Shown here in pieces: positions 41,342 through 49,990 of a stretch of DNA of 64,000 bases. The stretch is from NCBI RefSeq assembly GCF_004001045.1, contig NZ_BIMK01000015.1, positions 1 through 64,000 of the forward strand. Reading direction: 5' to 3'. A model generated the notes under the pieces. The model was not told the DNA's origin, did no database searches, and was given only the letters and a program-made list of their open reading frames with translations. Within the stretch, counting starts at the first letter, position 1; every line of letters starts with the position of its first letter. Origin of the DNA: Paenibacillus chibensis. GTDB taxonomy: Bacteria > Bacillota > Bacilli > Paenibacillales > Paenibacillaceae. The position numbers and the translations under genes are program-made.

Positions 41342-43141
41342 TTATTTCTTGGAGTGTGCGCTGCTGTCATCAGCACTGCCTTCATGACCTTGCGTTTTAT
41401 CTCCGCCAAGTCCAAAGACCATTATTTGCGGTTTGGAACCACCTGTCGTTTGAACAAAGTAATCCTTGCCGTCCACAGTAAAGAAGGAAGGTGCAGCACC
41501 GATGTTGTCACCCGTAGTTTGGAATGTCCATACGAGTTTACCAGTTTTGATATCCATCGCGTTCATTTTACCGTCAAGCTCACCATAGAATGCAAGACCG
41601 GCGCTATTGCTAGTAAAGCCGCCTCTCATCATATCGGTGGTTTTGTTTTGGTATGCCACTTTACCTGTGTTCATGTCAATTGCGGTAATTGTGCCATAGG
41701 ACTTGATATTATCTGGAGCTGCTCCCATGGTTGTACCAAAAGCTTTGGCTCCTACATAAGCATCATTGTGCGCTTCCTCCGTTGATTTTGCGGATTTAAG
41801 GACATTTGGTGCTTCAATACCAGGGATCAGAACAAAGTTCGATTCTGGATCATAGGTTTCTGGTGCATAGTTTTCGCCGCCTAGTGTACCTGGATATACC
41901 AGAACACCTTCAGGCGTTGGTTTTGGATGGTCGATTTTTGCAAAAGGCACACCGTCATAGATGACTTTGCCTGTTGCGGCATCCCATGCCCACCATTGTC
42001 CGGATTTACCGCCTTCGACAACAACCTTTTGCTGTTTGCCGTTCACCGTTGCATTCATCAGCATTGGAGAAGCAGCTGCGTCATAGTCCCAAAGATCATG
42101 GCTGATTTCTTGCTTAGCCCATTTCAATTTGCCCGATGCTGCATCAACAGCAACCACAGAGTCCGTGTACGGGTTCGCTCCAGGACGGTCCTCACCATAG
42201 AAGTCAGGAGCCGGGTTACCTACGGAGAAGTACATGATTCCGGTTTCTTCATCAATGGTTACAGGGCACCATACTGCGCCGCCACCTTGGTATTTGTTGC
42301 CTGCCAGCCAGTCTTGGCCTTTCGGCGGAACGGTCCAGAATGGGGAATCCCAAGCAGGAGTCAGGTCGCTTGCTTTGTAAGCCATCACGAAACCGCGTGC
42401 GCCGTTATCGCCACCGCTGCTGCCGATGTAGATGTTTCCTTTATAGTAAATAGGAGCTGTTGTTTCATAGTAGCCGTTATCCAGGGTAACTTCCGGAATC
42501 GCGTTCGAGATCGGCTCCATCTTGATCAGCTTGCCCGTTTTTTGATCCAGTGCAACGACGTTGTTGTCGACGGTCAGCATGAAAACTTTACCTTCAGCTA
42601 CCGCCACACCACGGTTTGCAACAATGCCCGCTTTTTTGAAATTAGCCGCTTGAGCATCATCCGGTTTCCAGTGCCACAGTTGCTTGCCACTAAGCGCGTC
42701 AAAGGCGAATACCTGGCTGCCGCTGACTGATACATATACCACGCCGTCGGCAACAACCGGATAGCTTTGATTACCGTTCAGCACGGAGCTGTCCAGCTTT
42801 TTGAATTCGGCGGACCAGATCACGCCAAGGTCTTTGGCATTGTCTGCCGTAATGCCTTTGAACGGAACATGGCGGGTATTGCCCAGATCATATCCCCACG
42901 TTGGGAAGTTCTCAAACTTTTTGCTTGCCGGATCAGCGGAAGCGTCTGCCAGCGTCGACTTCACGCCATAAGCGTCGTCTTTGGTATCCGCGCCCGTGCT
43001 TGCATTCGAATCCGTTTTTGCTGTTGAATCGGTTTGCGGCTTCGCATCATCCGCTTTTTTGTCATCCGCTGCATTGCCGCAGGCGGACAGCAGCATCGTG
43101 GCGGCGATAATTGCGCTAGCCAATTTCATTTGGTGTTTCAC
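41342..43141 (-). CDS. PQQ-dependent dehydrogenase-like beta-propeller lipoprotein
   Basis: A 599-residue lipoprotein (lipobox LLSAC, Cys21) with an eight-bladed quinoprotein propeller. Docking motifs of the A-x-D-x-x-T-G-K-x-x-W kind recur (AFDALSGKQLWHW, AVDAASGKLKW, DIKTGKLVW). Segments of methanol/alcohol-dehydrogenase type are clear: NRGVAV, GSSGGDNGARGFVMAY, VGNPAPDFYGED and SHDLWDYDAAASP, with the candidate catalytic Asp. The usual calcium-ligand Glu in GSSGAE is Asp here, and the vicinal Cys-Cys of classical enzymes is missing. It may be a real PQQ dehydrogenase or a cofactor-free relative. The mature start is rich in Asp, Lys and Thr. Confidence 0.8.
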   Translation of the reverse strand: MKHQMKLASAIIAATMLLSACGNAADDKKADDAKPQTDSTAKTDSNASTGADTKDDAYGVKSTLADASADPASKKFENFPTWGYDLGNTRHVPFKGITADNAKDLGVIWSAEFKKLDSSVLNGNQSYPVVADGVVYVSVSGSQVFAFDALSGKQLWHWKPDDAQAANFKKAGIVANRGVAVAEGKVFMLTVDNNVVALDQKTGKLIKMEPISNAIPEVTLDNGYYETTAPIYYKGNIYIGSSGGDNGARGFVMAYKASDLTPAWDSPFWTVPPKGQDWLAGNKYQGGGAVWCPVTIDEETGIMYFSVGNPAPDFYGEDRPGANPYTDSVVAVDAASGKLKWAKQEISHDLWDYDAAASPMLMNATVNGKQQKVVVEGGKSGQWWAWDAATGKVIYDGVPFAKIDHPKPTPEGVLVYPGTLGGENYAPETYDPESNFVLIPGIEAPNVLKSAKSTEEAHNDAYVGAKAFGTTMGAAPDNIKSYGTITAIDMNTGKVAYQNKTTDMMRGGFTSNSAGLAFYGELDGKMNAMDIKTGKLVWTFQTTGDNIGAAPSFFTVDGKDYFVQTTGGSKPQIMVFGLGGDKTQGHEGSADDSSAHSKK

Positions 43142-43837
43142 AGAAATACCCCCAGTAAATATTTAATATAAATGCTAATCACTTTCACAGCGTAGTCCGT
43201 ACTGCTTTCACCCTGAGACGGACTGCATGTCAACTCGATCGTCAGCCCTTAATGTTCTATGTAGAACCGCAACATGAATGAAAGCGTCTTCCTGCTGTTC
43301 CGCAATTTCTCCAGATGCATGACTGAGGCATAGCTCCGATGTTGGCCATCTTCATCATACAACCTTTTTTACCTTACAAACGTCTTACATGAAGTTCGCA
43401 GAACCATCCTTCAACTCATAGAACACCCTTTGCCTTTCTCAGATGCATCGGCTCATCGTCGTTTTTGCTTGGCGTGTTCCTGATCCTGTTCGGAATGTCT
43501 CTGCTCTCCATTACCCCTTCCTGGTCCATTGTAATCTGGGCACTACGTCCCTTTACAAAGTTAAGGAATATGTTAACGATGTTTCAAACGTTAAGTATCA
43601 TACTCCCCGTTAACAAATTCGTCAATATTGTTACATATTACAATTTTGTCATATGATATTTGTCATTGAAAAAGTGGTGGAGAATACTATTGTTTTTGCA
43701 AGAATTAACGCATGAAAATATTAAACTTCAAAAAGCTTAAATGTGTTTGATGTTGACAGCGACATATGAAAGGGGTAAACTCATGTTTTGTAATGGTTAA
43801 TGATTTAGCCACATACTAAAAGGGGAGGCACATAGAA
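43142..43837. other. Intergenic region of about 700 bp between divergent lipoprotein genes
   Basis: No convincing gene. A 63-codon plus-strand ORF (43465-43656) lacks a ribosome site and family signs. The right part is AT-rich and holds the consensus promoter of the cupredoxin gene (43753-43781). An imperfect 18-bp palindrome ATTGTTACATATTACAAT lies at 43627-43644. I could not identify a clear promoter for the leftward PQQ-type gene. Confidence 0.6.
43753..43781 (+). promoter_or_regulatory. Sigma-A promoter of the cupredoxin lipoprotein gene
   Basis: TTGACA (43753-43758), 17-bp spacer, TAAACT (43776-43781), 56 bp before the start codon. Confidence 0.8.
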
Positions 43838-44227
43838 ATGAAAAAGAAATTATTCTCTCTAATCGCTGTTGCTGCTCTTTCCGCATCTGTTCTTGCGGCT
43901 TGCGGCAACGATGATTCCAGCTCCAGCAGCGCATCCGATTCTTCGTCTTCCGCAGGCGGGGATACGAAAGAAATCACCGTCAACGCGAAAAGCTTTGAGT
44001 TCTCGCCATCTGAAATCAAAGTGAAAAAAGGCGATAAAGTCAAATTGACTTTGAAAAATACGGACGGTGCGCATGGTTTGGAAATTCCCGAGTTCAATGT
44101 GAACCTGCAAAAGGACGGCACTGCTGAATTTACAGCAGACAAAGCCGGAACATTCGACTTCGACTGCTCTGTAATGTGCGGCGCCGGCCATGACAACATG
44201 ACGGGTCAACTGATTGTAGAGGAATAA
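43838..44227 (+). CDS. CuA-type cupredoxin lipoprotein
   Basis: A 129-residue lipoprotein: lipobox VLAAC (Cys22), a Ser/Asp-rich linker to about 42, then a single cupredoxin domain. The copper ligands form a CuA pattern as in cytochrome oxidase subunit II: His79, Cys110, Cys114, His118 and Met121 (CSVMCGAGHDNM). Subunit II has CxExC; here a Val replaces the Glu whose backbone binds copper. Membrane helices of a full subunit II are missing, so it is a free electron carrier or copper carrier on the outer face. AGGGGAGG precedes the start. Divergent from the PQQ-type gene, a possible redox partner. Confidence 0.88.
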   Translation: MKKKLFSLIAVAALSASVLAACGNDDSSSSSASDSSSSAGGDTKEITVNAKSFEFSPSEIKVKKGDKVKLTLKNTDGAHGLEIPEFNVNLQKDGTAEFTADKAGTFDFDCSVMCGAGHDNMTGQLIVEE

Positions 44228-44258
44228 TCTATATATTTGTATATATCTTTTATTCAAC

Positions 44259-44299
44259 AAAAAAAACTCTTCAACTTGTTCAAGTTGAAGAGTTTTTTT
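44259..44299. terminator. Bidirectional terminator after the cupredoxin gene
   Basis: Arms ACTCTTCAACTTG (44266-44278) and CAAGTTGAAGAGT (44281-44293), flanked by an A-run on the left and a T-run on the right. It serves both the cupredoxin gene and the convergent DUF3006 gene. Confidence 0.92.
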
Positions 44300-44528
44300 A
44301 ATCTTCCCACACATCATCCATTAATTTTTTGATATCACGGGTTCGCTTCCGTGTCAGTGCGGAATTCGGAACCCATCTTTCCCCGTTCCATTCCACGACG
44401 TCCCCTGTTTTGACATTAACGTCCACGTTCCTTTTCGGGATGGCCTCAACGGTTCCTTCGATCTCGATGTTGCAGTAATCGCCTTCGTATCCTTCGATAT
44501 ATCCAATATTTCCTTTCACATGCGCCAC
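44298..44528 (-). CDS. DUF3006 family protein
   Basis: A 76-residue small protein, mostly beta strands, matching the DUF3006 pattern: an N-terminal GYIEGYEGDYCNIEIEG, a middle VPxxxLPxxxKxGDV-like strand (here AIPKRNVDVNVKTGDVVEW) and a basic C-terminal helix (RKRTRDIKKLMDDVWED). It directly abuts an MBL-fold gene (no gap), a pairing common in Firmicutes. Function unknown. Confidence 0.78.
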   Translation of the reverse strand: MAHVKGNIGYIEGYEGDYCNIEIEGTVEAIPKRNVDVNVKTGDVVEWNGERWVPNSALTRKRTRDIKKLMDDVWED

Positions 44529-45416
44529 TCACCTTTCTGTGACAATATGAAGTGATTTCCCGTCCGATGTGATCGTGATGGTTCCCTGCTGATCATTTCG
44601 GTATACTTCTACTCCCTGCTTTTGCAATCGATTTAACACGGCGCTTTTAGGGTGCCCATAAGTGTTGCCCTTTCCCACCTGAATGACCGCGTATTTCGGT
44701 TGGACTTGCTTCAAAAATTTCAGTGTCGTGGATGAATTGGATCCATGGTGCCCGACCAAAAGAACATCCGCATGCAGATCGGCACCCGAAGCAAGCATAT
44801 CCTTTTCGCTTTCCGATTCGGCATCTCCCGTCAGCAAAAAGGACGTATGACCGTAGGTGACCTTAACGACCGCACTCATGTTGTTTGTATTCTCATAAGT
44901 ACCGTTCGGAGCCAGCATATCCACGTGCACCTGATCATCCAGATCAAAGGAGAGGCCGGCTTTGGCCGTTTTGACCTTCAAGCCCTTATTTTTGATCGAT
45001 TGGAGCAAGGATTCGAATGTTTTGGTGTTGGACTGCACCTTAGGCATATATATGGCGCTAACCGGCAGATGATCAATCACTTTGTCCAAACCGCCGATAT
45101 GGTCCGCATCCGGATGTGTCCCGATAACGACATCGAGTTTCTCAATATGATAGGTTTTCATATAATCCAGCATCACTTGCTCTTTATCGTTGTTGCCTGC
45201 GTCGATCAGCATCGTCTTACCGGAAGGGGTGACCAGTAGCTGCGAAGCCCCCTGTCCCACGTCCAGAAAATATACTTTCAGCTTTTGTCCGTCAACCGGA
45301 TCCGTTGTTCCTGCTCCTGGCAAATCTCCAAGGCTGCAGCCCGCAACAATGAACATGCTAATCGCGGCCAACATGATTAGGATGCGTGTGTATGTACGAC
45401 TCTTAGATGTTATCAT
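44529..45416 (-). CDS. MBL-fold metallohydrolase lipoprotein (ComEC C-terminal-like)
   Basis: A 295-residue lipoprotein (lipobox IVAGC near residue 26) with a metallo-beta-lactamase fold: VGQGASQLLVTPSGKTMLIDAG, the metal motif THPDADHIGG, a later LTGDAESESE Asp ligand and VGHHGSNSSTT. This subfamily resembles the hydrolase domain of the competence protein ComEC and includes extracellular nucleases. An external DNA- or phosphoester-hydrolysing role is possible. Confidence 0.85.
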   Translation of the reverse strand: MITSKSRTYTRILIMLAAISMFIVAGCSLGDLPGAGTTDPVDGQKLKVYFLDVGQGASQLLVTPSGKTMLIDAGNNDKEQVMLDYMKTYHIEKLDVVIGTHPDADHIGGLDKVIDHLPVSAIYMPKVQSNTKTFESLLQSIKNKGLKVKTAKAGLSFDLDDQVHVDMLAPNGTYENTNNMSAVVKVTYGHTSFLLTGDAESESEKDMLASGADLHADVLLVGHHGSNSSTTLKFLKQVQPKYAVIQVGKGNTYGHPKSAVLNRLQKQGVEVYRNDQQGTITITSDGKSLHIVTER

Positions 45417-45434
45417 AATCTTCCTTTCCCGGTT

Positions 45435-46286
45435 TTACGGACGGTATTCCGGATAAAATTCGAAGCTTGCGTCCCCGGCTTGCAATAATCCGTCCTTGTA
45501 AATGTACGTTAACTTGATATCACCCACGAATTCCGCAGGCGAAACCTGCACTCCCGTCGTCGCGGTCAATTTGCCGTCCTTTACGGCAAACTGCATCACG
45601 CTTCCGATTCCAGGCTTGAAGCCGTTCGAATCGCCACCAGAGAACATCAAGTCTTGGGGAAGCGTGTAATGCTTATCATCGAGAGAGACATCAAGCGCTT
45701 TATCGGTGTAGGTGCCTTTGAATCGCTTCATTAATGCGGTCAAAGCATCCTCCACGAGGATTTGATCCCCTTGAGCATTATACACAAGCGCGTTCGACTG
45801 GTAAACTCCGGTACCGTAACCCGTCGTCAAGATGACGACGACTTCCGGTTCGCCGTCTCCGGTCACGTCCTTGAATTCGATCCATGGCGCGTAGGAAGGG
45901 TTCATGACATTGTACCCAGGCAGGCTGCGGCTGAATATCGGCGTTTTGATTAGCAAATGATCATAGGTGCCGGTTTCCGTTTGGTTACCTGTGATTTGGA
46001 TGGTCTTGTCTTCGGATTCGGCGATCTTCACGCCGGCTTTATCGTTAACCGCAACGGTGTTGGTCTTCTCGTCGTATGAAACTTCCTTGCCGAACAGCTT
46101 GCCGAATTCCTTCACCGGAAGCATCACGACGCCGTCGACCTTTTGAGCCGCCTTGGCGGTCACGAGCTCCGTGCCGTTCAATACGATTTGTATGGGATTG
46201 GCCTTTGCCATGGCCATGATGGATGTGCCGGATATGATAACAACTGCGGCTGCCGAGGCAGCGATAATCCATTTTTTATATGTCAA
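45435..46286 (-). CDS. Secreted protein with a copper-amine-oxidase-N-like domain
   Basis: A 283-residue exported protein. A signal peptide (about 1-28) is followed by a copper-amine-oxidase-N/stalk domain (about 30-90: NGTELVTAKAAQKVDGVVMLPVKEFGKLFGK), a common Paenibacillus surface module, not an oxidase. The C-terminal part contains a VTGDGEPEVVVILTTG calcium-loop-like segment of VCBS/FG-GAP type. It is 18 bp upstream of the MBL gene and probably co-transcribed with it. Confidence 0.75.
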   Translation of the reverse strand: MTYKKWIIAASAAAVVIISGTSIMAMAKANPIQIVLNGTELVTAKAAQKVDGVVMLPVKEFGKLFGKEVSYDEKTNTVAVNDKAGVKIAESEDKTIQITGNQTETGTYDHLLIKTPIFSRSLPGYNVMNPSYAPWIEFKDVTGDGEPEVVVILTTGYGTGVYQSNALVYNAQGDQILVEDALTALMKRFKGTYTDKALDVSLDDKHYTLPQDLMFSGGDSNGFKPGIGSVMQFAVKDGKLTATTGVQVSPAEFVGDIKLTYIYKDGLLQAGDASFEFYPEYRP

Positions 46287-46446
46287 CGTGAAGCTCCTTT
46301 CTTAACGCTTAAGCTCCGCTTTTCAGTTAATGCCTTTCTGCTACTTTAATACTACTTTCTTGAGACAGGCATTTCCAGCCAAAACTTTGTAACCTTTACC
46401 AGCGAAGCAGCAAAAAGATTTGAGCTTTACGCTTGTCAGAGGATCG

Positions 46447-46956
46447 TTACTGCTCCTCGTCCGGGACCAGGCTGTTTTTGATCTCGTCAAAAGAAACGGG
46501 CTTGTAGTCCCACAGCTCCACGCTGGCGTTAAAATAATGCTTCCCTTCATACTTTTGGCTGTGAATATGACCGTGAATATTAACGTATGGCATATGCTTG
46601 TTCATATACAGCGGTTCATGGGATAGTAGGAAGAAGGATTGATAGATGATCGGGAATTCGCTTACTTCTTGAAACCCGGCGTCCAGCCACCAAGCCTTGC
46701 TCCGTCCGCGGTCATGGTTACCCAGAATGAGGAACTTGTGTCCGTTTAAACGTTCCACGATCGCCCGTGTCTTGTCTTTGTTGTAAAAAGAAAAATCGCC
46801 AAGGTGAAAAACCTTATCCTCTTTCGCCACAACCGAATTCCACTGCTGAATCATATATTCATCCATCTCATCCGCATCGCGGAACGGTCTGGATTCAAAA
46901 TCGATAATTTTCCCATGACCAAAATGATGATCCGAAATCACGAATACGCGGCCCAT
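46447..46956 (-). CDS. Calcineurin-like metallophosphoesterase
   Basis: A 169-residue phosphoesterase. All metal motifs are visible: VISDHHFGHGK (D-x-H), LGDFSFYN (GD), LGNHDRGRS (GNHD) and the late VNIHGHIHS (GHxH). Short single-domain members of this type are widespread with unknown substrates. A ribosome site GGAGG lies in the upstream GGGAGGAAATGGAAA context. Confidence 0.83.
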   Translation of the reverse strand: MGRVFVISDHHFGHGKIIDFESRPFRDADEMDEYMIQQWNSVVAKEDKVFHLGDFSFYNKDKTRAIVERLNGHKFLILGNHDRGRSKAWWLDAGFQEVSEFPIIYQSFFLLSHEPLYMNKHMPYVNIHGHIHSQKYEGKHYFNASVELWDYKPVSFDEIKNSLVPDEEQ

Positions 46957-47057
46957 TTTCCATTTCCTCCCTTATTATATATCCAATTATAACCTAGTCT
47001 CTTTCACATTTTACAAATTTATCTGAAAATCATGCTTTCCGAAATATCAAAACGAAG

Positions 47058-47105
47058 AAAGGCACACTCTTTCTATAGCGACTATCGCTATAAAGAATGT
47101 ACCTT
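47058..47105 (-). terminator. Long imperfect hairpin, probable terminator of the 47129 gene
   Basis: AAAGGCACACTCTTTCTAT... pairs with ...TATAAAGAATGTACCTT around a TATAGCGA/TCGCTATA core; on the minus strand the stem ends in a pyrimidine-rich CCTTTCTTC tail. Confidence 0.6.
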
Positions 47106-47128
47106 CTACACCGCCTTGCATCTATGGA

Positions 47129-47317
47129 TCAACTTATGAAAAATCTCTGTTCGAGCTCCACCTCTTCAATCCACACGTCCTGTATGGCGCTATCTTTGAT
47201 ATATTTCCATGATTCATAATATTCCTTTGTCATATATAGCTTGACCTTGAATCGTTTGCCCATATCAAATTTGACCTTATACCCAACAATCTTTTTAGAC
47301 ACTTGCACGACATCTCC
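47129..47317 (-). CDS. Small hypothetical protein
   Basis: About 62 residues from the ATG at 47317. It is rich in Lys, Tyr, Val and Glu (KKIVGYKVKFDMGKRFKVKL), predicted mostly beta with a helical C-terminal half. No recognised motif. The start is uncertain: a GTG at about 47302 lies 11 nt after a GGAG, and a longer frame reaches 47407. The hairpin downstream supports it as a real unit. It lies 100 bp after the anti-sigma gene. Confidence 0.4.
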   Translation of the reverse strand, partial: GDVVQVSKKIVGYKVKFDMGKRFKVKLYMTKEYYESWKYIKDSAIQDVWIEEVELEQRFFIS

Positions 47318-47417
47318 CATGAATATTGTGATAGCAATAGTGTAACACAAACCCAAGCCGCCGTTAGCTATTCCATGAAAAAAGTCCAACGAACATGCGT
47401 GCATCACCTCTCCCGGC

Positions 47418-48425
47418 TCAATACTTGCTTACAATCGCCCCCAGCACTGCTGCCCGCACATAACTTTTGGTTCGTAAACCGAGCAACGCTTCCGGACTGC
47501 CGGTCACGACAACGCCTATATTATGTACATCATCCGGTGTCGGTTCGGGATTGCTGCCTCGTAACGAGTCGAAAATCTGATGATATTCCCAATTAAAATT
47601 CCCCTTATGCTTCAATCCTGTTTGGATGAAAGAAATGAAATTTTGCTCGTTGTTTTCAAAAATGTCCTCGCTGTCGGCATAGGCCGAATATCCATAGACA
47701 TTGCTGCTGGATACCGGAAGATACGGAATTTCTCCCAGAAATTTTACGTAGTCCGCTGAATACGTATCGACCCAAAACCAGCGCGCGTGCACGCCCGCAG
47801 GCAGCATCGAACGAATCTCCTTCGAAGTATAGCTGCGGTCGAAGGAGACCGCCATCTCCACTCTTTTTTCCGGATCCATGGCGCCCAGCTGATTCAGCTC
47901 GTTCAGCATCTTCGTATACCGCACGTCCGGATGATAGAACAAAAGCTCTCTCTGCCCGTTATGCACATTGTAGGATCTTGCAAAATTCATGCCCTGCTCC
48001 ACCATCTCCGGATCTGTTACGCTAAGCGGGGAATGGCCGCCTTGATAACGCGAAAAATGGTTTAACACATTGTACTGTATTTTCTCCTCAGCCCACGGGA
48101 GCGGAATTCCTTCGATGACTTTATAGGTTTGATACATCGCCGTCCCCCCCCAGATTCCGTCCAGTGACTGCAACTCACCAAGATTCACATTCGGTTCCGA
48201 AATTTTCTTGAATTGATTAAGATCTTCATAAGCAAAATTCAAGCTGCGTGTCAGCAGCATTCGATTCGCCACCAGCAGGCCAAAGAGAATCAGGAGTGTG
48301 CAAAGCACCGAAATGAGGACATTCCGAAGGATCGTTTTTCTTTTGGTCCTTTGGAGCAGCTTGCGGAAATTCTTTTCTTCGCTTGGATCAAGCTCATCCA
48401 GGCCATCTGTAAACTCATGATTCAT
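47418..48425 (-). CDS. Membrane-bound anti-sigma factor
   Basis: A 335-residue single-pass protein: a cytoplasmic N-terminal region (about 1-30, basic KLLQRTKRKTILRN), one membrane helix (about 33-55) and a large extracellular domain with the sigma-regulator C-terminal pattern (ending LLGLRTKSYVRAAVLGAIVSKY). It overlaps the ECF sigma gene by 4 bp (ATGA), the usual arrangement of a sigma factor and its inhibitor. The input signal cannot be read from the sequence. Confidence 0.82.
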   Translation of the reverse strand: MNHEFTDGLDELDPSEEKNFRKLLQRTKRKTILRNVLISVLCTLLILFGLLVANRMLLTRSLNFAYEDLNQFKKISEPNVNLGELQSLDGIWGGTAMYQTYKVIEGIPLPWAEEKIQYNVLNHFSRYQGGHSPLSVTDPEMVEQGMNFARSYNVHNGQRELLFYHPDVRYTKMLNELNQLGAMDPEKRVEMAVSFDRSYTSKEIRSMLPAGVHARWFWVDTYSADYVKFLGEIPYLPVSSSNVYGYSAYADSEDIFENNEQNFISFIQTGLKHKGNFNWEYHQIFDSLRGSNPEPTPDDVHNIGVVVTGSPEALLGLRTKSYVRAAVLGAIVSKY

Positions 48426-48922
48426 ATGCGAATGTCTCCTTCAACAATTTTTTTGAACACCTTTCTGGCGCGGTATAATTCCGTTTTGATCCGCTCTGTC
48501 TTTACATTCATCAGCCGGCCGATTTCGTCATAGCTAAGGTCCATTTCATACTTCATAATAAGCAGCTGCTTGTACTTATGAGGGATTTGATCCAAAAGCG
48601 CCCTTATTTCTCGACTCTTTTCTTTCTTCAAATAATCATCTTCCGGAGAATACTCCCCGTGCAAAGAAACGGTTTCGATCGGTACGCTCTTCCCTCGCTT
48701 GATCTCTTTTCTGTACAGGTCGTAATATTTGTTGGTGGCAACTTTAAACAGCCAGGACGTAAACTTTTCCGGATCGATGGATTCAACATGCCCCAACCCT
48801 TGCAGAAGGGTATCCTGAACAATCTCCTCCGCATCGGGCGGACGTGCGCCGATTCGAATCAAGTAGCGTTGAATCGTCGTTCCTTTTCCGAGTAATTGCC
48901 TTATGAAAGCATCATCGTTCAT
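48422..48922 (-). CDS. ECF-type RNA polymerase sigma factor
   Basis: A 166-residue extracytoplasmic-function sigma factor. Region 2 is around residues 15-75 (ARPPDAEEIVQDTLLQG ... SWLFKVATNKYYD), region 4 around 105-160 (LLIMKYEMDLSYDEIGRLMNVKTERIKTELYRARK). The start at 48922 has GGAAAGGAG upstream; a longer frame running to 49120 crosses the spo0A terminator and is rejected. Co-expressed with its anti-sigma factor. Target genes unknown. Confidence 0.88.
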   Translation of the reverse strand: MNDDAFIRQLLGKGTTIQRYLIRIGARPPDAEEIVQDTLLQGLGHVESIDPEKFTSWLFKVATNKYYDLYRKEIKRGKSVPIETVSLHGEYSPEDDYLKKEKSREIRALLDQIPHKYKQLLIMKYEMDLSYDEIGRLMNVKTERIKTELYRARKVFKKIVEGDIRI

Positions 48923-49022
48923 TGCCCGCTCCTTTCCACTGACATAACGAAGAAAAGCGATGGTATGTATACAATCCATATAAATTCTCTTAAAATTCCG
49001 GACTACAATTTGGCTTAAAAAC

Positions 49023-49072
49023 ATAAAAAACCGCCGTTCATTGGATTTCCGCGAAACCCAATCAACAGCGGT
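49023..49072 (-). terminator. Terminator after spo0A
   Basis: Arms ACCGCCGTTCATTGG (49030-49044) and CCAATCAACAGCGGT (49058-49072), with two mismatches, followed on the minus strand by TTTTTTATG. It lies about 60 bp after the spo0A stop. Confidence 0.85.
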
Positions 49073-49134
49073 CTTTGACAAGCGTATCATATTTAAAACA
49101 ATTTGGGAGTACGAATTCAATGCCCCTAACCCTT

Positions 49135-49941
49135 TCAGGACACCTTGTGCTCGATTCTCAGCTTGTCTGCGACCATGGCGATGAATTCGCTATTGGTCGG
49201 CTTCGACTTGCTGATATTGATCGTGTAGCCGAACAGGTGGCTGATGGAATCGATGTTGCCGCGCGTCCAGGCGACCTCGATGGCGTGACGGATGGCGCGT
49301 TCCACGCGGGAAGGCGTCGTTTTGAATTTTTCGGCGATGGCCGGATAGAGCGTCTTCGTGATGGCGCCCAAAATTTCAATGTTGTTGTACACCATCGTAA
49401 TCGCTTCGCGCAAGTACTGATATCCTTTAATATGCGCAGGAACGCCGATTTCATGTATGATCGACGTAATATTGGCGTCCAAATTTTTGCCTTTGGCCAT
49501 CGGCACGACATTGGATTTGATCGTGGATGTCATGCTGACATTCCCCGCCGTTACACTCTGTCCGCCTACAAGCTGACGAATCCGGCTCGCAAGAACTTCC
49601 ATATCAAACGGTTTAAGGATGTAATATGAAGCTCCAAGCTGCACAGCCCGTTGAGTGATGTTCTCCTGGCCGAAAGCAGTCAGCATGATGATCTTGGGTT
49701 GCGGAGACAAGTTCATTTCCCGCAGGCGTTCCAATACGCCCAAACCGTCCAAGTGTGGCATGATAATATCCAAAATCAGAACGTCAGGGACTTTTCGTGA
49801 TTCACTTATCATATTAAGTACTTCCTCGCCGTTATAGGCGATTCCCGTAACCATCATATCTTCTTGCTCCGTAATATACTCTGCAAGCAAATTTGTGAAT
49901 TCACGGTTGTCATCCGCCAACAAAACCTCGATTTTTTGCAC
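49135..49941 (-). CDS. spo0A: Sporulation master regulator Spo0A
   Basis: Response regulator that commits the cell to sporulation. It has 268 residues from the GTG at 49941, 9 nt after AAGGAGG; the longer frame to 50001 has no ribosome site. The receiver domain (about 1-120) has the acidic pocket LLADDN, the phosphorylated Asp in [13 protein letters not shown] and the Lys of ILKPFD. The DNA-binding domain (from about 145) keeps the recognition region [20 protein letters not shown]. Its promoter carries sigma-H elements and two Spo0A boxes, indicating autoregulation. Position next to spoIVB is conserved. Confidence 0.98.
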   Translation of the reverse strand: MQKIEVLLADDNREFTNLLAEYITEQEDMMVTGIAYNGEEVLNMISESRKVPDVLILDIIMPHLDGLGVLERLREMNLSPQPKIIMLTAFGQENITQRAVQLGASYYILKPFDMEVLASRIRQLVGGQSVTAGNVSMTSTIKSNVVPMAKGKNLDANITSIIHEIGVPAHIKGYQYLREAITMVYNNIEILGAITKTLYPAIAEKFKTTPSRVERAIRHAIEVAWTRGNIDSISHLFGYTINISKSKPTNSEFIAMVADKLRIEHKVS

Positions 49942-49990
49942 TGGCTGCTTCCTCCTTAGAATCATTATCCAATTTTTTTTGTCTGAAATA

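Noticed and set aside
43465..43656. 63-codon plus-strand ORF with hydrophobic start in the 700-bp gap
   Set aside because: No ribosome binding site, no recognisable family, AT-rich end typical of chance reading; its promoter-proximal context belongs to the cupredoxin gene.
48923..49120. N-terminal extension of the ECF sigma gene to 49120
   Set aside because: Would run through the spo0A terminator stem; the internal ATG at 48922 has an excellent ribosome site and gives the normal ECF length.
49941..49975. Fur-box-like GGATAATGATTCTAA in the spo0A leader
   Set aside because: About 11 of 14 positions to the 7-1-7 Fur consensus, but the second half is poor and no iron link to spo0A is expected; too weak to call.
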